7,592 nucleotides of DNA, taken from assembly GCA_013361595.1 (NCBI GenBank), contig JABFXT010000063.1, positions 1-7,592 on the forward strand, in the 5' to 3' direction. Shown here piece by piece: positions 1-5,997 of the stretch. The DNA comes from Nocardia sp. (GTDB lineage: Bacteria > Actinomycetota > Actinomycetes > Mycobacteriales > Mycobacteriaceae). The position numbers and the translations under genes are program-made. A model generated the notes under the pieces. It was not told where the DNA came from and did no database searches. It was given only the letters and a program-made list of their open reading frames with translations. Each line of letters starts with the position of its first letter. Within the stretch, counting starts at the first letter, position 1.

Positions 1-555
1 CGCGGGGGCGGGTAGGCGTTCGCCGAGCAGCGCCATCCGCGCCGCCAGTGGGCGTCCGGCGGCCGCGGCGACCAGGGCGGCCGCGCCACCGTCGGGCATC
101 AGGCCGATATTGATGAAGGCCAGCAGCAGGTAGGAGTCCGCTTCGGCGTAGACCAGATCGGCGGCCAGCGCGATACCGACACCCACTCCGGCGGTCGCAC
201 CGCGCAGGCGGACGATCACCGGGACCGGTAGGTCGACGATGGCGCGGACGAGCCGGTTGGCGGCATCCATCACCTGGTCGGGGGTGATACCGCGGGCACC
301 CTCCGCGGCGCTGGCGGCGAGGTCGGCGCCGGTGCAGAAATCGCCGCCCTCACCGGTGAGCACGACCACCCGCACGGCCTGGTCCTGTGCCGCGGCGAGG
401 AAGGTATCGCCCAGTGCGACCATGGAGTCGTAGTCGAGCGCGTTCTTCCGTTTGGGCTTGGTGAGGGTCACCCGCAGTACTCGGCCGTCCTGCACGGCGG
501 AGAAACCCGCCGGCTGCGTCGCAGGGGAAGGTGTGGGGGAATCTGTGTCGACCAT
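1..555 (-). CDS. Enoyl-CoA hydratase/isomerase family protein (crotonase fold), C-terminus beyond left edge
   Basis: This is the first 185 codons of a crotonase-superfamily enzyme acting on acyl-CoA thioesters in the cytoplasm; the frame is open to the window edge. The ATG at 555 has a GGAG Shine-Dalgarno (561-564 on the complement) five bases upstream. After a Pro/Thr/Ser-rich leader of about 16 residues come the CoA-binding strand TLTKPKRKNAL (30-40), the oxyanion segment GDFCTGADLAA (71-81), and the second oxyanion loop RGATAGVGVGIALAADLVYA (118-137). By motif alignment the two catalytic glutamates of classical enoyl-CoA hydratase (rat Glu144 and Glu164) fall on Gly127 and Phe147, while Asp155 follows Pro154 in GLMPDGG, as in PaaG-like and other isomerase-type crotonases. 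Isomerase or a non-hydratase reaction is therefore more likely than simple hydration. The substrate is unknown. It diverges from the tandem TetR gene, which probably regulates it. Confidence 0.9.
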   Translation of the reverse strand, partial: MVDTDSPTPSPATQPAGFSAVQDGRVLRVTLTKPKRKNALDYDSMVALGDTFLAAAQDQAVRVVVLTGEGGDFCTGADLAASAAEGARGITPDQVMDAANRLVRAIVDLPVPVIVRLRGATAGVGVGIALAADLVYAEADSYLLLAFINIGLMPDGGAAALVAAAAGRPLAARMALLGERLPAPA

Positions 556-603
556 GCGCGCTCCATCGGGTGCGGTCCGGTGCCAACCGGGTGGCGAATA
601 GCG

Positions 604-656
604 GTTAACGTTGCGAATTGTGGTTAACTTAGGTTGACTTGTCGGGCGCTGTCAAC
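604..656. promoter_or_regulatory. Cluster of four GTTAAC-like half-sites (candidate TetR operator)
   Basis: Between the divergent crotonase and TetR genes lie GTTAAC at 604-609, GTTAAC at 623-628, GTTGAC at 633-638 and its reverse complement GTCAAC at 651-656. Successive start-to-start distances are 19, 10 and 18 bp. The 623-638 segment is an imperfect dyad (6 of 8 positions match), and 633-638 with 651-656 is a perfect 6-bp inverted repeat with a 12-bp centre. TetR regulators usually bind such dyads next to their own gene and the divergent target. Assigning these sites to the neighbouring regulator is inference. Confidence 0.5.
617..645 (-). promoter_or_regulatory. Candidate promoter of the crotonase gene
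   Basis: On the minus strand CCGACA (640-645, 4 of 6 matches to TTGACA) and CACAAT (617-622, 4 of 6 to TATAAT) are separated by exactly 17 bp. Transcription would start near 610, giving a leader of about 55 bases before the ATG at 555. Two half-sites (623-628 and 633-638) occupy the -35/-10 spacer, a layout expected for direct repression. The hexamer matches are modest. Confidence 0.35.
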
Positions 657-689
657 ACCGGCGGCGCCGCCGAGGCGAACGGAGAATGC

Positions 690-1925
690 ATGGTCGCGGA
701 TAGCAGCCGGGTGGACCCGGTGCGCGTGCGTCCGGCCGACCGTGGCAACGGCCAGGGCGGGCGGCGCCGGCCCAAGGACCGCAAGGTGCAGATCATGCGT
801 GCCGCGGCCCGGGCCTTCAGTGAGCGTGGCTACTATCCGGTCGGCGTGGACGAGATCGCCGCCGAGGTCGGGATCTCGGGTCCCGCACTGTACCGCCATT
901 TCGCCAACAAGTACGCCCTTCTCGTCGCGGCGGCGGAGGAAGGCGCGCGGCAGCTGCTCGAGGCCGCGCGCGCCGCGGACGATCCCGGGGCGAGCCCGGA
1001 CGCACGCCTCGACGCCTTGATCCGGGCCGTCGCCGAGCACACCATCGAGATCCGTCGTGAGGCCGGTCTCTACCGGTGGGAGGGCCGCTACCTGGAGCAG
1101 CCCGACCGCGCCCGGATCCGCACGCTGTACAACGAGATCAACAACGCGTTCGCCGCGCCGATCGAGGAACTGCGCCCCGGCGCCCCGCCGGAGGACATCG
1201 CCCTGCTGGCCGCGGCCGTACTCAGTGTGATCGGCAGTATCTCGGCCCATCGCACCGCGCTGTCGAGCGCCAAACTCCATCCGTTGCTGCACGATATGGC
1301 CTGGTCGATCGTGCGCACCGAGCTACCGCCGGCACCCGGCGCCGGCGAACCGGACAACACCCCGCGTGGTCTGCCGGTGACCTCCAAACGTGAACAGTTG
1401 CTCACCGAAGCGATCCGGATCTTCGGCCGCCGCGGCTATCACGAGGCCAGTATCGAGGAAATCGGCGCGGCTGTCGGGATCAACGCCTCCAGCGTCTACC
1501 GGTACTTCAGCAGTAAATCCGATCTGCTGGCCGCGGCCTTCCACCGCACCGGCGACCGGCTGGCCTTCGCCATCACCGAGGCGCTGGCCGAGGCCAGCGG
1601 GCGTGCCGACGCGGTCGACAAGATCGCCGACCGCTATGTCCGGCTCAGCTTCACCATGCCGGAGATCATGCCCGTGTACTACGCGGAGTTCCCGAATCTG
1701 CCACCGGCCGAACAGCACAAACTCCGTGCCATTCAGCGGCAGAACGTGCACGAATGGGCCAACCTGCTCGACGGCGACCCCACCGAGGCCCGCTTCCGGG
1801 TGCATTCGGCGATCGGCCAGGTGATCGATGTGGGCCGGTTGATCCGCTTCGATTCCCGGCCACCGCATACCGCCCGGGTGCACGCCCTCATGATGGCGGT
1901 GCTGCTCGGATCTCCGAACGCCTGA
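690..1925 (+). CDS. Tandem (double) TetR-family transcriptional regulator
   Basis: A cytoplasmic DNA-binding regulator of 411 residues containing two TetR units in one chain; ordinary TetR proteins are about 180-230 residues. Unit 1 has its helix-turn-helix in about 34-78, with VGVDEIAAEVGIS followed by the recognition helix ending ALYRHFANK. Unit 2 starts near Val230 and has ASIEEIGAAVGIN and SVYRYFSSK (about 253-276), then a full-length ligand/dimerisation region to the C-terminus. A Pro/Gly/Ala-rich linker at about 210-229 joins them. Both HTHs look intact, so neither half is obviously degenerate. I chose the ATG at 690 because GGAG (681-684) lies five bases upstream; the in-frame TTG at 639 would put the half-site cluster inside the gene and has a weak AGG only. 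It probably represses itself and the divergent crotonase gene, with an acyl-CoA or fatty-acid-like ligand as a guess from the neighbour. Confidence 0.9.
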   Translation: MVADSSRVDPVRVRPADRGNGQGGRRRPKDRKVQIMRAAARAFSERGYYPVGVDEIAAEVGISGPALYRHFANKYALLVAAAEEGARQLLEAARAADDPGASPDARLDALIRAVAEHTIEIRREAGLYRWEGRYLEQPDRARIRTLYNEINNAFAAPIEELRPGAPPEDIALLAAAVLSVIGSISAHRTALSSAKLHPLLHDMAWSIVRTELPPAPGAGEPDNTPRGLPVTSKREQLLTEAIRIFGRRGYHEASIEEIGAAVGINASSVYRYFSSKSDLLAAAFHRTGDRLAFAITEALAEASGRADAVDKIADRYVRLSFTMPEIMPVYYAEFPNLPPAEQHKLRAIQRQNVHEWANLLDGDPTEARFRVHSAIGQVIDVGRLIRFDSRPPHTARVHALMMAVLLGSPNA

Positions 1926-1936
1926 CCGGTATTCGT

Positions 1937-1968
1937 CCGAGCGCGCGGACCGTACGGGCGCGTCTCGG
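1937..1968. terminator. Candidate terminator hairpin after the TetR gene
   Basis: Twelve bases past the TetR stop, CCGAGCGCG (1937-1945) pairs with CGCG-T-CTCGG (1959-1968): nine base pairs with one bulged T at 1963, extendable by C1946-G1958. There is no T-run, which is common in high-GC actinobacteria. It lies in the convergent gap with the aldehyde dehydrogenase gene and could act on both strands. A second weaker stem (1971-1978 with 1996-2003, eight pairs including one G-T) follows. Confidence 0.35.
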
Positions 1969-2066
1969 GTGGTCGTCGACTCTGTGTCCGTACGCCGGCG
2001 ACCGCGTTGTGCTGCGCTCGATTTCGTCCGGCGTGGTTCTCGCCGCCGGGGAGCGCGCCCGCCTCG

Positions 2067-2080
2067 CCCGGAACGCCGGG
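2067..2080 (-). terminator. Short hairpin directly after the aldehyde dehydrogenase stop
   Basis: CCCGG (2067-2071) and CCGGG (2076-2080) form a 5-bp GC stem with a 4-base loop one base beyond the TGA at 2082-2084 when read on the minus strand. It is short and lacks a T-run, so it is a weak candidate. Confidence 0.25.
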
Positions 2081-2081
2081 T

Positions 2082-3599
2082 TCAGCCGTGCCGGAACCGG
2101 AAAACCGTGCGTGTCAGGCGCAACCGCCGGCCGTTGCGGTTGAAGCTGGACAGGCCCAGCGGTTCGCCGTACCGGTTGCGCGCGATGGACAGGGTCCGGC
2201 TGAATTCGCGTAGCCCGTGGACGCCGTGGCTGTGGCCCTGCCCGTATTCGCCGATCCCGCCGAACGGCAGCGCCGGAATACTGGCGTAGGTGGTGGCGGT
2301 ATTGACCGTGACCACTCCGGCCCGCAGCCGTTCGGCATAGACCTCGACCTCGGCGATATCGCGGGTGAACACCGATACCGCGATACCGCGTCCGGCATCG
2401 TTGATCCGGGTCACCGCGTCGTCGAGATCGCGCACCTTGTTCACGATGAGGATCGGGCCGATGCCCTCCTCGGTGATGGCGATGCTCTCCTCCGGTACAT
2501 CCACCAGCACGATCGGCTCGACATAGGGTTCGCGAATCGAATCCAGCCCGCCGACCACCGCGCGTCCGCCGCGGGCCAGCGCGTCCCGGACCTGTTTGCG
2601 TACCACCTCGGTCTGCGATTCCAGGATCATCGGCCCGTAGGACGAGCGGCGGTCCCCGCCGGGTTTGAGCGCGCGGGCCCGCTGGACCACGAGGTCGAGG
2701 AACTGGTCGTAGACCGAGGCCGCGACATACGCCCGCTGGACGCCGGTCGCGTTCTGCCCCGCGTTGGCCATCGCCCCGAATATCGCGGCGTCGGCGGCAT
2801 CGTCGAGCTTCGCGTCGACGTGCACGATCATCGCGCCTTTACCGGAGTTCTCGACCACCACCGGGGTCATGGTCCGGGCGCACAGTGAGATCACTTCACG
2901 GCCTTCGGCTTCGGGCCCGGCGTAGGCGATCTTGTCGACGCCGGACCGGCACAGCGCGGCCGCGGTGGAATCGTCGCCGGTGACCGCGGTCAGGACGGGC
3001 CGATCCGCGGCGACCTCACGCCAGGTATCGGCCAGCCACAGCCCGGTGCCGCTGGTCACCGCGTGTGGTTTGAACACCACCGCGTTGCCGGCGGCCATGG
3101 CGTAGGCGATCGAACCCATCGGTGTGAAAACCGGGTTCTGCCAGGGGCCCAGGACGCCGATCACGCCGAGCGGCAGGTAACCGACCGAGGCGCGCTGGTT
3201 GCGGGTCAGCCAGTTGGAGGCCAAGGGGCTGCGGCTCAGCGCCCGTTGCGCGTTGCGGGCCGCCCAGTCCAGGTTCTCCACGGCGAGCATGACCTCGATC
3301 GCCGCGTCGGCCTCGGGTTTACCGGTTTCCTCCCGCAGGATCTCCACCAATTGCGCGGCCCGGCGCGCTATCACCCGTTTCCACTCCAGCAGCAATCGTT
3401 TACGGGTTCCGAAACCCGCTGTCGACCACCAGCTCTCGATAGTGCGCGCGGCGTGGACCGCGCGTTCGAGATCGCTGGGACCGGCAACGGCGTAACTGCC
3501 CACGACCTCGCCGGTCCGGGGGTCGTGGGATGTGAGCACGCTCGGTCGGCCGGATCCTCCCGAACGCGCCGCCACCTCGGGCTGCGCGGTATCGGCCAT
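2082..3599 (-). CDS. Aldehyde dehydrogenase superfamily protein lacking the catalytic cysteine
   Basis: A 505-residue soluble NAD(P)-dependent aldehyde dehydrogenase homologue of normal length (family about 480-520). Family landmarks in order: GVIGVLGPWQNP (145-156), VVFKP with Lys177, the nucleotide-loop counterpart AGPEAEG (227-233), VVVENSGK with general-base Glu250, ANAGQNATGVQR (278-289), EEGIGP (377-382), and LPFGGIG near the C-terminus. The catalytic Cys expected in GQxC is Ala284 (codon at 2748-2750). The oxyanion-hole Asn of PWN is Gln154, and the Phe of the ExFGP cofactor motif is Ile380. Normal thiohemiacetal chemistry should therefore be impossible. The reading frame is intact and codon use matches its neighbours, so it does not look like a decaying gene. 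The ATG at 3599 has no Shine-Dalgarno but sits 9 bases after a CATAAT box, which suggests a leaderless message. An alternative ATG at 3653 has AGGGA six bases upstream, but its 18 extra codons are poor in G/C at third positions. The function is unknown; it diverges from the exporter operon. Confidence 0.88.
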   Translation of the reverse strand: MADTAQPEVAARSGGSGRPSVLTSHDPRTGEVVGSYAVAGPSDLERAVHAARTIESWWSTAGFGTRKRLLLEWKRVIARRAAQLVEILREETGKPEADAAIEVMLAVENLDWAARNAQRALSRSPLASNWLTRNQRASVGYLPLGVIGVLGPWQNPVFTPMGSIAYAMAAGNAVVFKPHAVTSGTGLWLADTWREVAADRPVLTAVTGDDSTAAALCRSGVDKIAYAGPEAEGREVISLCARTMTPVVVENSGKGAMIVHVDAKLDDAADAAIFGAMANAGQNATGVQRAYVAASVYDQFLDLVVQRARALKPGGDRRSSYGPMILESQTEVVRKQVRDALARGGRAVVGGLDSIREPYVEPIVLVDVPEESIAITEEGIGPILIVNKVRDLDDAVTRINDAGRGIAVSVFTRDIAEVEVYAERLRAGVVTVNTATTYASIPALPFGGIGEYGQGHSHGVHGLREFSRTLSIARNRYGEPLGLSSFNRNGRRLRLTRTVFRFRHG

Positions 3600-3608
3600 G
3601 AAAATCAG

Positions 3609-3635
3609 ATTATGGTGGTGCGGTAGCGCCGACAA
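3609..3635 (-). promoter_or_regulatory. Candidate leaderless promoter of the aldehyde dehydrogenase homologue
   Basis: On the minus strand TTGTCG (3630-3635, 4 of 6 to TTGACA) and CATAAT (3609-3614, 5 of 6 to TATAAT) are separated by 15 bp. Only nine bases (3600-3608) lie between the -10 box and the ATG at 3599, so the RNA would begin at or within a few bases of the start codon. Leaderless mRNAs are common in Mycobacteriales. The spacer is short and the -35 is weak. Confidence 0.4.
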
Positions 3636-3692
3636 GGTGCCGTTACTGCCCATCGACTGTCCCTGCACCGCCGACCAGGGTGGATAACCGGC

Positions 3693-3707
3693 CACAGCGC
3701 TGCTGTG
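3693..3707. promoter_or_regulatory. Perfect 15-bp dyad in the divergent region before the exporter operon
   Basis: CACAGC (3693-3698) and GCTGTG (3702-3707) are perfect inverted repeats around a 3-bp GCT centre, the size and form of an operator. It lies 94 bases upstream of the ATG at 3599 on one strand and 159 bases upstream of the ATPase start on the other, so it could affect both. The rest of 3636-3866 shows only GC-rich short stems (for example GGCGC 3749-3753 with GCGCC 3758-3762) and a possible -10-like TAACAT at 3778-3783; no clear exporter promoter can be picked. Confidence 0.3.
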
Positions 3708-3857
3708 AGCAAAGGCACAATTGATTCGACCCGGCTCGGGGTAGAGGCGGCGCTCCGGCGCCCCGGATCCGAGCCGGTAACATCGCGCCCGGCGCCAGGG
3801 ATCATCCAGGGGGATACCGATGCGCCGGTCACCCCGCAGCCCCATCAGGCCGATAGT

Positions 3858-3863
3858 GGAGAG
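3858..3863 (+). promoter_or_regulatory. Ribosome binding site that fixes the ATPase start
   Basis: GGAGAG lies immediately upstream of the ATG at 3867 (five bases after GGAG). The earlier in-frame GTG at 3705, which would add 54 residues, overlaps the 15-bp dyad and lacks a comparable site, so 3867 is preferred. Confidence 0.6.
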
Positions 3864-3866
3864 TTG

Positions 3867-5006
3867 ATGCCGAGTTCGAACGAAGCCGGAGCAGCCACCG
3901 GCGAGAATGCCCCGCCGATTGTTTCGGTGGATTCCCGCCCGCCCGCTGTGGACATACCGGACTCCGGGGCCGGCCGCGCAGCGGCGGCTCCCGTGCCCGT
4001 CCACACCAACGGCCACGGCTACGGCCCCGCCGCGACGGCCACCACGGACGCGGTCCGGGTGGAGGACATCACCAAATCCTTCGGTGATGTGCACGCGTTG
4101 CGCGGGGTGAGTTTCTCGGCCCCACGCGGCACGGTGCTCGGCATCCTCGGACCCAACGGGGCGGGCAAGACCACCAGCGTCAAGATCCTGTCCACGCTGC
4201 TGCGTCCCGATTCGGGGACCGCCGTCGTGGCCGGTCACGATATCCGCAAGGATCCCGCGGGGGTGCGCCGGTCGATCATGATGACCGGCCAGTACGCCGC
4301 CCTCGACGAGAACCTGTCGGGCCGTGAGAATCTGGAGCTCTTCGGCCGGTTGATGGGCCTGGGCAAATCGTCGGCCCGTAAACGCGCCGATACGCTGCTC
4401 GCCGAATTCGACCTCGTGGCCGCCGGCCGCCGTCCCGTGCGGCAGTACTCCGGCGGTATGCGGCGGCGGGTCGATATCGCCTGCGGTCTGGTGGTGCGGC
4501 CGGAGGTGGTGTTCCTCGACGAACCGACCACCGGTCTCGACCCGCGCAGCCGTCAGGGGGTGTGGGATCTGGTGAGCGCGCTGAAAGCGCAGGGCATCAC
4601 CGTGCTGCTCACCACCCAGTACCTGGAAGAAGCCGATGTGCTGTCGGACAACATCATCGTGATCGACAAGGGCACGGTGATCGCGGAGGGCACCGCCGAC
4701 GAACTCAAGGAGAAAACCGGCGGCAGCTACTGCGAGATCGTGCCGCTGGACCCCACCCAGCTGGGCCGGGCCGCCGACGCCCTGGGGGATCTGGTTCCGC
4801 CTGCCCATGCCGCCGATCTCGCCGGGGCCGAGCGATTGTCCATCCCGGCGCCGGATGGTGCGGCGACCCTGGCCGAGGCTTTGCGCCGCCTGGACGCCGC
4901 CGGTATCGCGCTGGCCGATATCGGGCTGCGCCGCCCCTCGCTCGACGATGTGTTCCTGTCCATCACCGGCCATACGGGTGGCGGCCGGCAGGGCGGCCCC
5001 GCGTGA
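3867..5006 (+). CDS. DrrA-family ABC exporter ATP-binding protein
   Basis: The cytoplasmic ATPase (379 residues) that powers export by the two permeases encoded downstream. A disordered, Ala/Pro/Thr-rich N-terminal extension of about 60 residues precedes the nucleotide-binding domain, which starts at AVRVEDITKSFG (62-73). Visible motifs are Walker A GPNGAGKT (95-102), Q-loop Gln142, signature YSGGMRRR (194-201), Walker B VVFLDEP (214-220, Asp218 and catalytic Glu219) and D-loop GLDP (223-226). The H-loop position is Gln251 in TTQYLEEAD, which I recall as typical of DrrA-type ATPases rather than a defect. The C-terminal domain ends in RPSLDDVFLSITG, the family's hallmark tail. DrrA of Streptomyces peucetius exports anthracyclines and mycobacterial DrrABC exports phthiocerol lipids; the substrate here is unknown. 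Its TGA overlaps the next gene's GTG by four bases, so translation is coupled. The N-terminal extension is unusually long. Confidence 0.93.
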   Translation: MPSSNEAGAATGENAPPIVSVDSRPPAVDIPDSGAGRAAAAPVPVHTNGHGYGPAATATTDAVRVEDITKSFGDVHALRGVSFSAPRGTVLGILGPNGAGKTTSVKILSTLLRPDSGTAVVAGHDIRKDPAGVRRSIMMTGQYAALDENLSGRENLELFGRLMGLGKSSARKRADTLLAEFDLVAAGRRPVRQYSGGMRRRVDIACGLVVRPEVVFLDEPTTGLDPRSRQGVWDLVSALKAQGITVLLTTQYLEEADVLSDNIIVIDKGTVIAEGTADELKEKTGGSYCEIVPLDPTQLGRAADALGDLVPPAHAADLAGAERLSIPAPDGAATLAEALRRLDAAGIALADIGLRRPSLDDVFLSITGHTGGGRQGGPA

Positions 5007-5887
5007 GCCGGTCGGGCCCGGAGACGGTGACGCGGCAGAATCACGCGGTGCCCGCGACCGCGCGCGGAGAACAGAGCGTGGCCGCTGCCGCGGTGGCCCG
5101 CCCCGACCTGTTCGCGGACCTCGCGCGCACCCGGCTGTCCTCGTTCGCGCAGTGGCGGGCGCTGACCGGACGCGTCGTCTGGACCATGGCCACCAAGGGC
5201 GAAATGATCGCCGCGATCGTGATGCCACTCGTCTTCACCGTCGGTTTCTATCTGCCGCTGCGCTACGTGATGCAGTTCCAGGGCATCGACTACGCGCAGT
5301 TCGTCATGCCGATCGTGGTGCTGCAGACCATGGCGTTCACCATGATGTCCAATGCCCAGCTGGCCGCCGTCGAGGCGCTCACCGGGTTCAGCACCCGGTT
5401 GCAGACCATGCCGATCGGCCTGCTGGTACCGCTGACCTCGCGTATCGCGGCGGGCCTGGTCCGCTCGACCGTCTCGCTGATCGCGGCCCTGATCTACGGA
5501 CATGTCATCGGATTCGAATTCACCGCGGGCTGGGGCCAGACGGTGGGTTTCTGCGCCTTCGCGATCGCCGTCGGCACCGTGCTGGCCGTCGGTGCGGACG
5601 GGCTGGGCAGTCTGACCAAGAGTCCCGCTTCGCTGAGCCAGGCGCTGACCCTGCCGACCTTGATCTTCGGCATGATGTCGTGCGGCTTCGTTCCGGAGAC
5701 GGGCTTCCCCGAATGGGTCCGGCCGTTCGTGCGCAACCAGCCGATCACCCAGTTCGCCTACGCACTGCGCGATATGGCCGGGGACGGCGTGACCTGGGGG
5801 GTGCTGCGCGTGGGATTGCTGTGGCTGATCGGCGCGGCCGCGCTGTTCACCCCGTTCGCGGTATGGGCGAGTGTGAGGCGGTCATGA
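5003..5887 (+). CDS. DrrB-like ABC-2 type exporter permease
   Basis: An integral membrane subunit (294 residues) of the DrrABC-type exporter. The GTG at 5003 overlaps the ATPase stop (GTGA), the expected coupling. The first 60 residues are cytoplasmic and Arg/Ala-rich, then come about six hydrophobic segments at roughly 69-89, 100-120, 142-170, 181-203, 213-231 and 266-289. TRLQTMPIG (131-139) is the cytoplasmic loop conserved in ABC-2 permeases, and VRNQPITQFAYALRDM (243-258) is the NQP-containing stretch before the last helix typical of DrrB/DrrC-type proteins. It should pair with the second permease downstream to form the channel. It is distinct in sequence from that partner, so the transporter is probably a heterodimer. 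Its TGA overlaps the ATG of the small ORF at 5884. Confidence 0.92.
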   Translation: MSRSGPETVTRQNHAVPATARGEQSVAAAAVARPDLFADLARTRLSSFAQWRALTGRVVWTMATKGEMIAAIVMPLVFTVGFYLPLRYVMQFQGIDYAQFVMPIVVLQTMAFTMMSNAQLAAVEALTGFSTRLQTMPIGLLVPLTSRIAAGLVRSTVSLIAALIYGHVIGFEFTAGWGQTVGFCAFAIAVGTVLAVGADGLGSLTKSPASLSQALTLPTLIFGMMSCGFVPETGFPEWVRPFVRNQPITQFAYALRDMAGDGVTWGVLRVGLLWLIGAAALFTPFAVWASVRRS

Positions 5888-5997
5888 GGGAGTCAGGCCC
5901 GGAGGCGGTAGTGCGATACCTTCGCCTGCGCTTCGGCCTCCGCATCAGCATGTTGACCGACCGTAGGTCTCGCACCGACGCAAGGGGCACGGTATGA
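5884..5997 (+). CDS. Candidate 37-residue micro-ORF coupled to both permease genes
   Basis: Not recognised. The ORF starts with an ATG whose last two bases are the start of the first permease's TGA (ATGA, 5884-5887), and ends in a TGA that overlaps the second permease's ATG (ATGA, 5994-5997). The 37-residue product is strongly basic, with ten Arg, including RYLRLRFGLR (11-20) and a tail DRRSRTDARG (26-35), and has no membrane segment. A GGCCCGGAGGCG tract and a 7-bp stem (5900-5906 with 5936-5942) lie inside it. In favour of translation: the four-base overlap at both ends fills the only gap in the operon. Against: about 78% G/C at third positions is lower than the neighbours appear, and there are three AGG codons. 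It may be a real small subunit, or a leader whose translation delivers ribosomes to the next gene. Confidence 0.4.
   Translation: MRESGPEAVVRYLRLRFGLRISMLTDRRSRTDARGTV

Noticed and set aside
624..1883. Minus-strand open frames opposite the tandem TetR gene
   Set aside because: They are antisense shadows; the plus strand encodes two textbook TetR units.
1377..1925. Second TetR unit as a separate gene starting at GTG 1377
   Set aside because: The frame is continuous with the first unit through a linker, there is no stop between them and no good ribosome site before the GTG, so one fused protein is simpler.
2217..3626. Plus-strand open frames (2217-2888 and 3063-3626) opposite the aldehyde dehydrogenase homologue
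   Set aside because: They mirror the codon periodicity of the minus-strand gene and have no recognisable domain or ribosome site.
3600..3653. 18-codon N-terminal extension of the aldehyde dehydrogenase homologue from ATG 3653
   Set aside because: It has a good AGGGA site, but the codons are unusually rich in A/T at third positions and cover a CATAAT promoter box; it is kept only as an alternative.
3705..3866. GTG 3705 as start of the exporter ATPase
   Set aside because: There is no good Shine-Dalgarno, it overlaps a dyad in the divergent control region, and the ATG at 3867 has GGAG at ideal spacing.
4617..4619. Gln in place of the H-loop His of the exporter ATPase (residue 251)
   Set aside because: As I recall, TTQYLEEAD-type H-loops are usual in DrrA-like ATPases, so this is a family trait and not evidence of inactivity.
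3600..5228. Upstream extension of the minus-strand aldehyde dehydrogenase frame to about 1048 residues
   Set aside because: The extra stretch is antisense to the well-supported DrrA-type ATPase, is low-complexity Arg/Gly/His-rich and shows no domain; it is an open frame caused by high GC.
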